A DNA stretch of 24,306 nucleotides from the NCBI GenBank assembly GCA_009746045.1, contig RPFO01001443.1, positions 1 to 24,306 on the forward strand, given 5' to 3'. Below the pieces are notes generated by a model, which ran no database searches, was not told the DNA's origin, and was given only the letters and a program-made list of their open reading frames with translations. Below, piece by piece: positions 10,790-20,695 of this stretch. The DNA comes from Mesostigma viride (taxonomy: Eukaryota > Streptophyta > Mesostigmatophyceae > Mesostigmatales > Mesostigmataceae). The position numbers and the translations under genes were made by a program. Within the stretch, counting starts at the first letter, position 1. Each line of letters starts with the position of its first letter.

Positions 10790-11130
10790 GTTGGCGCTTT
10801 CCAGCCTCCCTGGAAGACCGACACCGTGGATGCACCTTGCACCCGAGCATCAACGGCGGGTATTCGCGACATCGGCCGAAAGTGACAACGATATTAGCAA
10901 CCCGACAGCCATATTCAACTGAGCAACGCCATTGTCGACACACACGGTTAAGAAAGAGGTGAGCAATGGCGGTGGATGTACATGGATGCTTTTGACAGAT
11001 AGTGGTTTTATGATTGGCGTAATCGGCCAGATAATTTTGTCGCTTTTTTGGTGTCGTGGTGCCGGTCGCTGACGGGGAAATGAATGGGTTTTTTTGGTGG
11101 TTCTCGTTTGGTTGCAGGGTTCTCGTTTGC
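10790..11130. other. Unassigned stretch
   Basis: I see no supported gene or repeat. Short open frames are present on both strands but lack recognisable domains, consistent splice sites or support from a paralogue in the window. Confidence 0.5.
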
Positions 11131-12200
11131 TATCAGTTTTCTTTTTGCCGCCACCGCTGCCCCCGAAGGACAAGGATAAAAAATAAGAAACATCTATAAA
11201 AAGGTACGACGCGTGGTGTGTTGCGTGCTTTTTTTCTTGGTTTTCTCGCTCCCTTGCAGCTCAGGTTTGCTGGCACATGTATTTATGCATGCCAGATAAC
11301 ACAGGCTGTGTGTCTGACTTTTTTTCTTCCCTGTCATATGCGGTCCGCCTCTCTTTTTTCGTGTTTTGTTTTTTGTTCGTATCTTCTACGGTACAACGCG
11401 ACATGTTCACGGCGTCATCTGCGCGGTGTCACTAGCTTCATTTTTGCCGCCACCGCCGCCCCCGGCCGGCCCCATTAAAAAAAAGAAACATCTATCTATA
11501 AAAGGTACAAAGCGTGGTGTGTTGCGTGCTTTTTTTCTTGGTTTTCTCGCTCCCTTGCAGCTCAGGTTTGCTGGCACATGTATTTTTGCATGCCGGCACC
11601 ACACCACATGTATTTATGCATGCCAGATAACACAGGCTGTGTGTCTGACTTTTTTTCTTCCCTGTCACATGCGGTCCGCCTCTCTTTTTTCGTGTTTTGT
11701 TTTTTGTTCGTATCTTCTACGGTACAACGCGACATGTTCACGGCGTCATCTGCGCGGTGTCACTAGCTTCATTTTTGCCGCCACCGCCGCCCCCGGCCGC
11801 CCCCATTAAAAAAAAGAAACATCGATCTATAAAAGGTACGACGCGTGGTGTGTTGCGTGCTTTTTTTCTTGGTTTTCTCGCTCCCTTGCAGCTCAGGTTT
11901 GCTGGCACATGTATTTATGCATGCCGGCACCACACCACATGTATTTATGCATGCCAGATATCACAGGCTGTGTGTCTGACTTTTTTTTGTCCCTGTCATA
12001 TGCGGTCCGCCTCTCTTTTTTCGTGTTTTGTTTTTTGTTCGTATCTTCTACGGTACAACGCGACATGTTCACGGCGTCATCTGCGCGGTGTCACTAGCTT
12101 CAGTTTTGCCGCCACCGCCGCCCCCGGCCGGCCCCATAAAAAAAAAAGAAACATCTATAAAAAGGTACGACGCGTGGTGTGTTGCGTGCTTTTTTTCATG
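11130..12200. repeat. 300-330 bp tandem repeat, three full units and partial ends
   Basis: The landmark AAGGTACRA begins at 11201, 11502, 11833 and 12162, giving units of 301, 331 and 329 bp. A partial unit precedes (GCCGCCACCGCTGCCCCC near 11146) and another follows. Each unit has a pyrimidine-rich run ending TCGCTCCCTTGCAG, a TATTTATGCATGCC core, and a GCCGCCACCGCCGCCCCC block followed by an A-rich tract. The two longer units carry one extra 30-bp copy of the TATTTATGCATGCC core. Open frames across the units follow from the repetition and are not convincing genes. Confidence 0.9.
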
Positions 12201-12480
12201 GTTCACCCCACTACACCCATCCATGCATGCCAGCACCCCATGACACCCATCCACGCATGCCAGCACCCCATGACACCCATCCATGCATGCCAGCACCCCA
12301 TGACATCCATCCATGCATGCCAGCACCCCATGACACCCATCCATGCATGCCAGCACCCCATGACACCCATCCATGCATGCCAGCACCCCATGACACCCAT
12401 CCATGCATGCCAGCACCCCATGACACCCATCCACGCATGCCAGCACCCCACTACACCCATCCATGCATGCCAGCACCACA
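12201..12480. repeat. 30-bp minisatellite, about nine units
   Basis: This is a regular 30-bp array of CATCCATGCATGCCAGCAC plus CCCATGACACC-like sequence. It joins the last partial 300-bp repeat on its left to the 28/29-bp satellite on its right, and shares the ATGCATGCCAGCACC core with the latter. Confidence 0.95.
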
Positions 12481-15218
12481 CCACATGTATTTATGCATGC
12501 CAGCACCCCCCCTAGGTATTTATGCATGCCAGCACCCCCCCTAGGTATTTATGCATGCCAGCACCCCCCCTAGGTATTTATGCATGCCAGCACCCCCTCT
12601 AGGTATTTATGCATGCCAGCACCCCCCCTAGGTATTTATGCATGCCAGCACCCCCCACATGTATTTATGCATGCCAGCCCCCCCCCTAGGTATTTATGCA
12701 TGCCAGCACCCCCCCTCGGTATTTATGCATGCCAGCACCCCCCTAGGTATTTATGCATGCCAGCACCCCCCCGACGTATTTATGCTTGCCAGCACCCCCC
12801 TAGGTATTTATGCATGCCAGCCCCCCCTAGGTATTTATGCATGCCAGCACCCCCCCTAGGTATTTATGCATGCCAGCACCCCCCCATAGGTATTTATGCA
12901 TGCCAGCACCCCCCCTAGGTATTTATGCATGCCAGCACCCCCCCTAGGTATTTATGCATGCCAGCACCCCCCTAGGTATTTATGCATGCCAGCACCCCCC
13001 CTAGGTATTTATGCATGCCAGCACCCCCCTAGGTATTTATGCATGCCAGCACCCCCCCTAGGTATTTATGCATGCCAGCACCCCCCCTAGGTATTTATGC
13101 ATGCCAGCACCCCCCCTAGGTATTTATTCATGCCAGCATCCCCCCTCGGTATTTATGCATGCCAGCACCCCCCCTCGGTATTTATGCATGCCAGCACCCC
13201 CCCTAGGTATTTATGCATGCCAGCACCCCCCACATGTATTTATGCATGCCAGCACCCCCCCTAGGTATTTATGCATGCCAGCATCCCCCCCTCGGTATTT
13301 ATGCATGCCAGCACCCCCTCTAGGTATTTATGCATGCCAGCCCCCCCCCTAGGTATTTATGCATGCCAGCACCCCACCCGACGTATTTATGCATGCCAGC
13401 ACCCCCCACATGTTTTTATGCATGCCAGCACCCCCCCTAGGTATTTATGCATGCCAGCACCCCCCCTCGGTATTTATGCATGCCAGCACCCCCTCTAGGT
13501 ATTTATGCATGCCAGCACCCCCCCTAGGTATTTATGCATGCCAGCACCCCCCTAGGTATTTATGCATGCCAGCACCCCCCCTAGGTATTTATGCATGCCA
13601 GCACCCCCCCTAGGTATTTATGCATGCCAGCACCCCCCTAGGTATTTATGCATGCCAGCACCCCCCCTAGGTATTTATGCATGCCAGCACCCCCCTAGGT
13701 ATTTATGCATGCCAGCACCCCCCCTAGGTATTTATGCATGCCAGCACCCCCCTAGGTATTTATGCATGCCAGCACCCCCCCTAGGTATTTATTCATGCCA
13801 GCATCCCCCCTCGGTATTTATGCATGCCAGCACCCCCCTCGGTATTTATGCATGCCAGCACCCCCCCTAGGTATTTATGCATGCCAGCACCCCCCACATG
13901 TATTTATGCATGCCAGCACCCCCCCTAGGTATTTATGCATGCCAGCATCCCCCCTCGGTATTTATGCATGCCAGCACCCCCTCTAGGTATTTATGCATGC
14001 CAGCCCCCCCCCTAGGTATTTATGCATGCCAGCACCCCACCCGACGTATTTATGCTTGCCAGCACCCCCCCTAGGTATTTATGCATGCCAGCACCCCCCC
14101 TAGGTATTTATGCATGCCAGCACCCCCCTAGGTATTTATGCATGCCAGCACCCCCCCCTAGGTATTTATGCATGCCAGCACCCCCTCTAGGTATTTATGC
14201 ATGCCAGCACCCCCCCTAGGTATTTATGCATGCCAGCACCCCCCCTAGGTATTTATGCATGCCAGCACCCCCCCTAGGTATTTATGCATGCCAGCACCCC
14301 CCTAGGTATTTATGCATGCCAGCACCCCCCCTAGGTATTTATGCATGCCAGCACCCCCCTAGGTATTTATGCATGCCAGCACCCCCCCTAGGTATTTATG
14401 CATGCCAGCACCCCCCTAGGTATTTATGCATGCCAGCACCCCCCCTAGGTATTTATTCATGCCAGCATCCCCCCTCGGTATTTATGCATGCCAGCACCCC
14501 CCTCGGTATTTATGCATGCCAGCACCCCCCCTAGGTATTTATTCATGCCAGCATCCCCCCCTCGGTATTTATGCATGCCAGCACCCCCCTCGGTATTTAT
14601 GCATGCCAGCACCCCCCCTAGGTATTTATGCATGCCAGCACCCCCCTAGGTATTTATGCATGCCAGCACCCCCCCTAGGTATTTATGCATGCCAGCACCC
14701 CCCCTAGGTATTTATGCATGCCAGCACCCCCCTAGGTATTTATGCATGCCAGCACCCCCCCTAGGTATTTATGCATGCCAGCACCCCCCCTAGGTATTTA
14801 TGCATGCCAGCACCCCCCCTAGGTATTTATGCATGCCAGCCCCCCCCTAGGTATTTATGCATGCCAGCACCCCCCCTAGGTATTTATGCATGCCAGCACC
14901 CCCCTAGGTATTTATGCATGCCAGCACCCCCCCGACGTATTTATGCATGCCAGCCCCCCCCCTAGGTATTTATGCATGCCAGCCCCCCCCTCGGTATTTA
15001 TGCATGCCAGCACCCCCCCTAGGTATTTATGCATGCCAGCACCCCCCTAGGTATTTATGCATGCCAGCACCCCCCCGACGTATTTATGCATGCCAGCACC
15101 CCCCCTAGGTATTTATGCATGCCAGCACCCCCCTAGGTATTTATGCATGCCAGCACCCCCCACATGTATTTATGCATGCCAGCACCCCCCCTAGGTATTT
15201 ATGCATGCCAGCACCCCC

Positions 15219-15420
15219 ATTCTTGGTTAATAACGTCAACGTCCTTGCTGCTTCCTTTGGTGCTTGATCTGCCTTGGTGTCGTGCCTCCGTTTGGTGGCC
15301 GGTGGTCACGGGATGCACAAACGGGAACGCTATCAGTTTTCGTCCACCCGCCGCCGCTGCCCCAGGCCGGCCCCCATTAAAAAATAAAAACAGAAAAAAA
15401 GGTACGAATGGCAGCTGAAC
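15219..15420. repeat. 202-bp insert in the satellite, copy 1
   Basis: This non-satellite segment begins ATTCTTGGTTAATAACGTC and ends GGTACGAATGGCAGCTGAAC. It interrupts the 28/29-bp array. Its right part (CGCCGCCGCTGCCCC, GGCCGGCCCCCATT, A-rich tract, GGTACGA) matches the end of the 300-bp repeats at 11-12 kb. Confidence 0.9.
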
Positions 15421-15653
15421 CCCTAGGTATTTATGCATGCCAGCACCCCCCCTAGGTATTTATGCATGCCAGCACCCCCCCTAGGTATTTATGCATGCCA
15501 GCACCCCACCCGACGTATTTATGCATGCCAGCACCCCCCTAGGTATTTATGCATGCCAGCACCCCCCCTAGGTATTTATGCATGCCAGCACCCCCCACAT
15601 GTATTTAGGCATGCCAGCACCCCCCCTAGGTATTTATGCATGCCAGCACCCCC

Positions 15654-15855
15654 ATTCTTGGTTAATAACGTCAACGTCCTTGCTGCTTCCTTTGGTGCTT
15701 GATCTGCCTTGGTGTCGTGCCTCCGTTTGGTGGCCGGTGGTCACGGGATGCACAAACGGGAACGCTATCAGTTTTCGTCCACCCGCCGCCGCTGCCCCAG
15801 GCCGGCCCCCATTAAAAAATAAAAACAGAAAAAAAGGTACGAATGGCAGCTGAAC
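15654..15855. repeat. 202-bp insert in the satellite, copy 2
   Basis: I found no difference from copy 1. The two copies are exactly 435 bp apart, so the insert and its surrounding satellite units were duplicated as one block. Confidence 0.9.
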
Positions 15856-17437
15856 CCCTAGGTATTTATGCATGCCAGCACCCCCCCTAGGTATTTATGC
15901 ATGCCAGCACCCCACCCGACGTATTTATGCTTGCCAGCACCCCCCTAGGTATTTATGCATGCCAGCCCCCCTTCTAGGTATTTATGCATGCCAGCACCCC
16001 ACCCGACGTATTTATGCATGCCAGCACCCCCCCTAGGTATTTATGCATGCCAGCACCCCCCCTAGGTATTTATGCATGCCAGCACCCCCCCTAGGTATTT
16101 ATGCATGCCAGCACCCCCCACATGTATTTATGCATGCCAGCACCCCCCCTCGGTATTTATGCATGCCAGCACCCCCTCTAGGTATTTATGCATGCCAGCA
16201 CCCCCCCTACTAGGTATTTATGCATGCCAGCACCCCCCTAGGTATTTATGCATGCCAGCACCCCCCCTAGGTATTTATGCATGCCAGCACCCCCCTAGGT
16301 ATTTATGCATGCCAGCCCCCCCCTAGGTATTTATGCATGCCAGCACCCCCCCTAGGTATTTATGCATGCCAGCACCCCCCCTAGGTATTTATGCATGCCA
16401 GCACCCCCCCTAGGTATTTATGCATGCCAGCACCCCCCCTAGGTATTTATGCATGCCAGCACCCCACCCGACGTATTTATGCATGCCAGCCCCCCCCCTA
16501 GGTATTTATGCATGCAAGCACCCCCCTAGGTATTTATGCATGCCAGCCCCCCTTCTAGGTATTTATGCATGCCAGCACCCCACCCGACGTATTTATGCAT
16601 GCCAGCACCCCCCTAGGTATTTATGCATGCCAGCACCCCCCTAGGTATTTATGCATGCCAGCACCCCCCCTAGGTATTTATGCATGCCAGCACCCCCCAC
16701 ATGTATTTATGCATGCCAGCACCCCCCCTCGGTATTTATGCATGCCAGCACCCCCTCTAGGTATTTATGCATGCCAGCACCCCCCCTAGGTATTTATGCA
16801 TGCCAGCACCCCCCTAGGTATTTATGCATGCCAGCACCCCCCCTAGGTATTTATGCATGCCAGCACCCCCCCTAGGTATTTATGCATGCCAGCCCCCCCC
16901 CTAGGTATTTATGCATGCCAGCACCCCCCCTAGGTATTTATGCATGCCAGCACCCCCCCTAGGTATTTATGCATGCCAGCACCCCCTAGGTATTTATGCA
17001 TGCCAGCACCCCCCCTAGGTATTTATGCATGCCAGCACCCCACCCGACGTATTTATGCATGCCAGCCCCCCCCCTAGGTATTTATGCATGCCAGCACCCC
17101 CCTAGGTATTTATGCATGCCAGCCCCCCCCCTAGGTATTTATGCATGCCAGCACCCCCCCTAGGTATTTATGCATGCCAGCACCCCCCACATGTTTTTAT
17201 GCATGCCAGCACCCCCCCTAGGTATTTATGCATGCCAGCACCCCCCTCGGTATTTATGCATGCCAGCACCCCCTCTAGGTATTTATGCATGCCAGCACCC
17301 CCCCTAGGTATTTATGCATGCCAGCACCCCCCTAGGTATTTATGCATGCCAGCACCCCCCCTAGGTATTTATGCATGCCAGCACCCCCCCTAGGTATTTA
17401 TGCATGCCAGCACCCCCCTAGGTATTTATGCATGCCA

Positions 17438-17600
17438 GCCTTCTTCCCTCCTTCCCTCCTTCCCTCCTTCCCTCCCTCCCTCCCTCCCTCCCTCCTCCCT
17501 CCCTCCCTACTTCCCTCCTTCCCTCCTTCCCTACCTCCCTCCTTCCCTCCCTCCCTCCCTCCCTCCCTCCTCCCTCCCTCCCTCCCCCCCTCCCACCTGC
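17438..17600. repeat. Polypyrimidine CCCT/CCTT tract
   Basis: About 155 bases consist of C and T with only two A interruptions. They are built from TTCCCTCC and CCCTCCCTCC runs and directly abut the last satellite unit. The minus strand carries GGGAGGGAGGGAGGG, a standard G-quadruplex pattern. Homopurine-homopyrimidine mirror repeats can also form triplex H-DNA. Confidence 0.95.
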
Positions 17601-17677
17601 TGGGCAACTTGGATTTAATTCTGTCACCCGGCACAATTTTCTCACACGCATGTAGTGGTATTCTTATTAATCTCATG

Positions 17678-18066
17678 CCAACGGCCGTTGGACCTGAAAA
17701 ACTAAATGTGGAAAATATGTAATCCTTGTAATTCTGATTGCAACGTTTTTGCGCATTCCTTGCAGATTCCACGTCGCCACACAAGATTCGCGTCTGTCAA
17801 CCACCTGCAAGGTACTTGTTTTATTATTATGCGTTTTTTGGGCAGTCGCTCCCTCTTCTGATTTTCTTGATGCCAACGGCCGTTGGACTTGCAAAATCAG
17901 TTTCCATCATTGCTGTTGTGATTTACGTGATGCCAACGGCCGTTGGACCTCCAAAAAAAGTTCTTGCCAATTTTTTTTGCGTTATTGATTATACGCCAGT
18001 TTTATCAGCCGTTGCATTACGACGTTTTTATCTTAACTTCATTGCTGTAATGCCAACGGCCGTTGG
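17678..18066. promoter_or_regulatory. Four palindromes in leader introns of the small plus-strand gene
   Basis: Exact palindromes lie at 17678-17691, 17873-17886, 17933-17946 and 18053-18066. Three of the four are preceded by TGATG or TAATG, and all four are followed six bases later by AAAA. The last three lie between donor GTACTT (17812) and acceptor GTGCAG (18165); spacings of 60 and 120 bp suggest a common repeat. Confidence 0.8.
17766..17811 (+). other. Candidate 46-bp mini-exon
   Basis: The segment lies between CATTCCTTGCAG and a GTACTT donor. Spliced to the exon at 18166 it stays open in frame, ending in the codons for Ser-Thr-Thr-Cys-Lys. It holds no ATG in that frame, so it may be 5' leader, or coding if an upstream exon exists. 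Confidence 0.45.
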
Positions 18067-18174
18067 CGTTGTAAAATAAAATTGTACTCCGGCTGATGAA
18101 TTAATCCGCCCCTGAAGGTACTAGGTTTACTTACATTGGTTGTGCCAGTTGTGCTTCACGTGCAGTTTTTTTCA

Positions 18175-18429
18175 ATGGAGAAAGACAAGGACGTTTCGGT
18201 GTCGAACCAGGAGAGAGAGGCAGTTGAACGGGGGGCCAAAAAACTGCCAGCCGAAGTTGTTAGAGCGATTGAGAAATTTTGGGATTCAATTCCAGCCATG
18301 GTTGTGATGAAAAAAGATGATGTACAAGCTGAAGTGGACGAAATGCCGGCCTTAATTTCCGACGATGAAGGGGATGGTGTCAACTTTATTCAACCGGGAA
18401 ACAAACGTAAACTGAAACGCAAAAAGTAG
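18175..18429 (+). CDS. Small charged protein with a basic C-terminal tail, unknown function
   Basis: The last exon begins after the GTGCAG acceptor at 18165. The first in-frame ATG is at 18175 and gives 84 residues. The protein starts MEKDKDVSVSNQERE, has an amphipathic middle (LPAEVVRAIEKFWDSI), an acidic patch (SDDEGDG), and ends GNKRKLKRKK, which looks like a nuclear localisation signal. I do not recognise a family. An AATAAA at 18525-18530 could be its poly(A) signal. The coding part could be longer at its N-terminus if the mini-exon at 17766 is translated. Confidence 0.5.
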   Translation: MEKDKDVSVSNQEREAVERGAKKLPAEVVRAIEKFWDSIPAMVVMKKDDVQAEVDEMPALISDDEGDGVNFIQPGNKRKLKRKK

Positions 18430-18609
18430 TGCGACCTAAGATGTTTTTAAATGTATATGCCAATTTAATGAAATCATTTTCTGAGGTTGTGAAGGACCTG
18501 ACTGTTTTAAAAATGAATGATTACAATAAATTAGGCAAACACACTAATGGGAAAACGCGTTTTTTTGGCCGCGATGTAAATCTTTTTGTTCGTTTTTTCC
18601 CTGAAAAAG

Positions 18610-19386
18610 ATGGCCGAGATCGCGAATGAGTCCGAGATCGTGAATGAAGTCTACGGAAGCGTCCTTCAAAACGTTTACAAACAAGTTCGCTTTCTGTCGC
18701 GTGTCATATTCGAGGAAGTTCGTGTCGCGCAGGAGAAGACAGGCCGCCACTTGGCCGTTTTATTGGCGTTTGATTCGTTCAGCCAAATGGAGAGGGTTAT
18801 GTACGCCCAGCTAGCTGATATGAACTTCTGTATTCAAGAGGGTTTTTTCGTACCACAGATGGATCTAAGAGCGCCAATAGACCCAACGAGGGAGTTCCGC
18901 CTTTTGGTGTCGTTCATTACAAAGGGGCCAAAGATAGAGTTGGGGGAAGAGGAAGGGGCTCAGCTTGGGTGCACCTACGGGCGCGCATTTTACCCGAATG
19001 TTACGTCTTCCCTGCGCGTGAGGGCTGATGCGTGTGTAGGGGCAGAAGTACCCCTCAACATGAACTTTTTCTTGCTCTCTGACCCGATCGTGAGGGATGG
19101 GGCTCCCATGCGTGGTATGCGAAATTGCTCCAAGGAGGGGTGTGGGTGCGACACAGGCCCTCAGAAGTGGTGTAGAGGATGTAGGGATGCCAGATATTGC
19201 AGTGAGGAGTGCCAGCGTGCTGACTGGAGTAGGCATAAGGATAGATGCGAACGTCTGAGGCAAGCAAGGGAGGGGCTGGCAGGGGTGATAAGGGGGGTAA
19301 ACAGGACGACCATACTGGATGGAACCGAGGTCGACTTCTCTGAGGTTGACTTCTCCTTCACCTTCTACTACGGTTCTTCCTCATAG
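18610..19386 (+). CDS. MYND zinc-finger protein
   Basis: This is a 258-residue protein in a single exon. The ATG at 18610 is chosen because MAEIANESEI aligns with the MAETGELESS start of the paralogue at 23528; an ATG eight codons upstream is also in frame. The C-terminal MYND finger has Cys173, Cys178, Cys188, Cys191, Cys197, Cys201, His209 and Cys213, with the typical YCSEECQRADWSRHKDRC spacing. MYND fingers usually bind two zinc ions and mediate protein-protein contacts. Residues 1-160 form a domain I do not recognise, shared with the paralogue: GRHLAVLLAFDSF at 45-57, QLADMNF at 67-73, and EFRLLVSF at 95-102. The tail is acidic and aromatic (EVDFSEVDFSFTFYYG). An AATAAA lies downstream, in duplicate. 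Confidence 0.88.
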   Translation: MAEIANESEIVNEVYGSVLQNVYKQVRFLSRVIFEEVRVAQEKTGRHLAVLLAFDSFSQMERVMYAQLADMNFCIQEGFFVPQMDLRAPIDPTREFRLLVSFITKGPKIELGEEEGAQLGCTYGRAFYPNVTSSLRVRADACVGAEVPLNMNFFLLSDPIVRDGAPMRGMRNCSKEGCGCDTGPQKWCRGCRDARYCSEECQRADWSRHKDRCERLRQAREGLAGVIRGVNRTTILDGTEVDFSEVDFSFTFYYGSSS

Positions 19387-19470
19387 AAAAACTGGAAATG
19401 TAGAGTAATAATTTGCTTTTGAGGCTGGAAAACTGGACGCATTTTGGGTTTGAAATTTGTGTATGTAGTC

Positions 19471-19606
19471 CTGATTTGTGTTGTAAAATGGTGTAATGGT
19501 GAATTCTCTTTTCACTTTGAAATTGGAATAAAATTGACCTGATTTGTGTTGTAAAATGGTGTAATAGTGAATTCTCCTTTCACTTTGAAATTGGAATAAA
19601 ATTGAC
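19471..19606. repeat. 68-bp tandem duplication carrying the poly(A) signal
   Basis: The two copies (19471-19538 and 19539-19606) differ at two positions. Each ends GAAATTGGAATAAAATTGAC, so the AATAAA signal of the MYND gene occurs twice (19527-19532 and 19595-19600). Confidence 0.9.
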
Positions 19607-19655
19607 TTTCGTTTTCTCTCATGCGACTGTAGTGGGTTAAACAACAATTAGTGAC

Positions 19656-19669
19656 CCAACGGCCGTTAG
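19656..19669. promoter_or_regulatory. One-mismatch palindrome upstream of the F-box-like gene
   Basis: CCAACGGCCGTTAG lies 79 bp before the first in-frame ATG of the next gene, with GAAA beginning six bases to its right. A T-rich run ending TTTTAAG (19735) or TTATGTGCAG (19760) could be an acceptor, which would place this copy in a leader intron. Confidence 0.6.
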
Positions 19670-19747
19670 GGATTGGAAACCTCGCCTAACGTTTGCATAT
19701 TTTCTTTCCGACAAAACCTCATTTTTTTTAAGGATGGACGTCGATGT

Positions 19748-20695
19748 ATGTTATGTGCAGAGGGGACAAGTTTGACGTCGGGGCCGATAATGGAAGGGGA
19801 TATCTCACTGCCGTGGGAAATTTGGACCGAAGTCGCAGCTTTTATGGAGGCGCCCGACGTAGCCCGCTTTGAAGCAGTTTGTAGAGGGGCTAGGGAAGCG
19901 GTGTCGGGGAGGTATGAACCCCAATTCAGCTTTAAGTTAATTTCTGGGTTCGTGGACGCATTCGGGGATGGTCCTCGTACATTGATAACTGAGTCTCTTT
20001 TCCGAGAATTGTATGGCGGGCAAGTAAAGTGTGCAAGCGCTGATATCACCCCCTACACACTCGTCACAAGGGGAATGTATTTTAAGGTATATTGTGAAGA
20101 AGTTGAGGAGGTGTTAGGACGCCAGCCAGCACCAGAGGGACATGCACGAGCAAGGACGATGGGAGGGTTGTTCAGGTCCGAGCGTGCTGAGAGGAGACGT
20201 GTGTTGGAGAGGAATTGGAGGGGGTGGACAGCTCGCTTACGCCAATTGGGAAAGGAAATGGATGACTTGTACGATAATTATGAACTATGGGGGTTAAGGA
20301 GCATTTTCTGGTTCTGCGATACTCCTTATGACCCGGATGAGGACATTTTTTTTCCTCCGGGGAGGAGAGCGCGTAGGGAGGCAGAATGGGTGAAGCTTTT
20401 GGAGGGGCTGCCTCTGGAGGGGGGAGGAATGGCATGTGCAGTTCTGATCATGGGATTTGATGAGAACGCAGACATGAAGGCCTTATTAGAGAGGAGGTGT
20501 AGGGAGGAGGATATGGCAAGCGTTTTGGTGGAGTTAGCTATGCAGGTCCTCAGCGGAACAATCTTCACACCGGATTATCTCAAGTTTTTTGGGGGGAAGA
20601 AGGCACGCTTGCTGTATTTGGCCGAGAGTAGTATGTACAAGTGGAAAGGGGACATGATGTTGTGTTTGGATGAGGATTCTGAAGAGGTTGAATGA
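19748..20695 (+). CDS. F-box-like protein
   Basis: Counting from the ATG at 19748, the protein has 315 residues; an ATG at 19790 would give 301. Close to the N-terminus, ISLPWEIWTEV followed by APDVARFEAVCRGARE matches the F-box pattern (L-P-x-E-I, then a DV-x-x-F/L-x-x-VC-x-x-x-R helix). F-box proteins usually recruit substrates to SCF ubiquitin ligases through SKP1. No Kelch, WD or LRR repeats are visible. The rest is rich in Arg/Glu and aromatic residues, with a charged helix near residue 155 and an acidic end (CLDEDSEEVE). A poly(A) signal AATAAA lies at 20714-20719. Sequence before 19748 is also open in frame but lacks an ATG. The F-box call rests on one short motif. Confidence 0.65.
   Translation: MLCAEGTSLTSGPIMEGDISLPWEIWTEVAAFMEAPDVARFEAVCRGAREAVSGRYEPQFSFKLISGFVDAFGDGPRTLITESLFRELYGGQVKCASADITPYTLVTRGMYFKVYCEEVEEVLGRQPAPEGHARARTMGGLFRSERAERRRVLERNWRGWTARLRQLGKEMDDLYDNYELWGLRSIFWFCDTPYDPDEDIFFPPGRRARREAEWVKLLEGLPLEGGGMACAVLIMGFDENADMKALLERRCREEDMASVLVELAMQVLSGTIFTPDYLKFFGGKKARLLYLAESSMYKWKGDMMLCLDEDSEEVE

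Larger units (their letters stand above)
12481..17437. repeat. 28/29-bp satellite array with higher-order repeats
   Basis: There are roughly 155-160 units of TATTTATGCATGCCAGCAC, a C run, then TAGG. Period differences come mainly from one base more or less in the C run. Variant linkers TCGG, CATG, GACG and TCTAGG, and variant cores TTATTCATG and ATGCTTGCC, recur in the same order, which shows block duplication. Each unit contains the overlapping palindromes ATGCAT and GCATGC. The short reading frames in it are repeat artefacts. Confidence 0.97.

Noticed and set aside
10500-10962. Overlapping Ala/Arg-rich frames in the GC-rich hairpin region
   Set aside because: Composition follows the GGCGCC-rich DNA, several frames overlap, and no domain or splice structure is evident.
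15199-15873. Two identical 79-codon minus-strand frames over the inserts
   Set aside because: The identity reflects the 435-bp block duplication; the frames have no recognised domain and run into satellite sequence.
12580-17393. Met-His-Ala-Ser-Thr-Pro repeat proteins in the 28/29-bp satellite
   Set aside because: The frames are short, changed by C-run length, and start and stop arbitrarily within identical repeats.
12481-17437. Direct-repeat array resembling a CRISPR
   Set aside because: Units are contiguous with no unique spacers, no cas genes are present, and the genome is eukaryotic.
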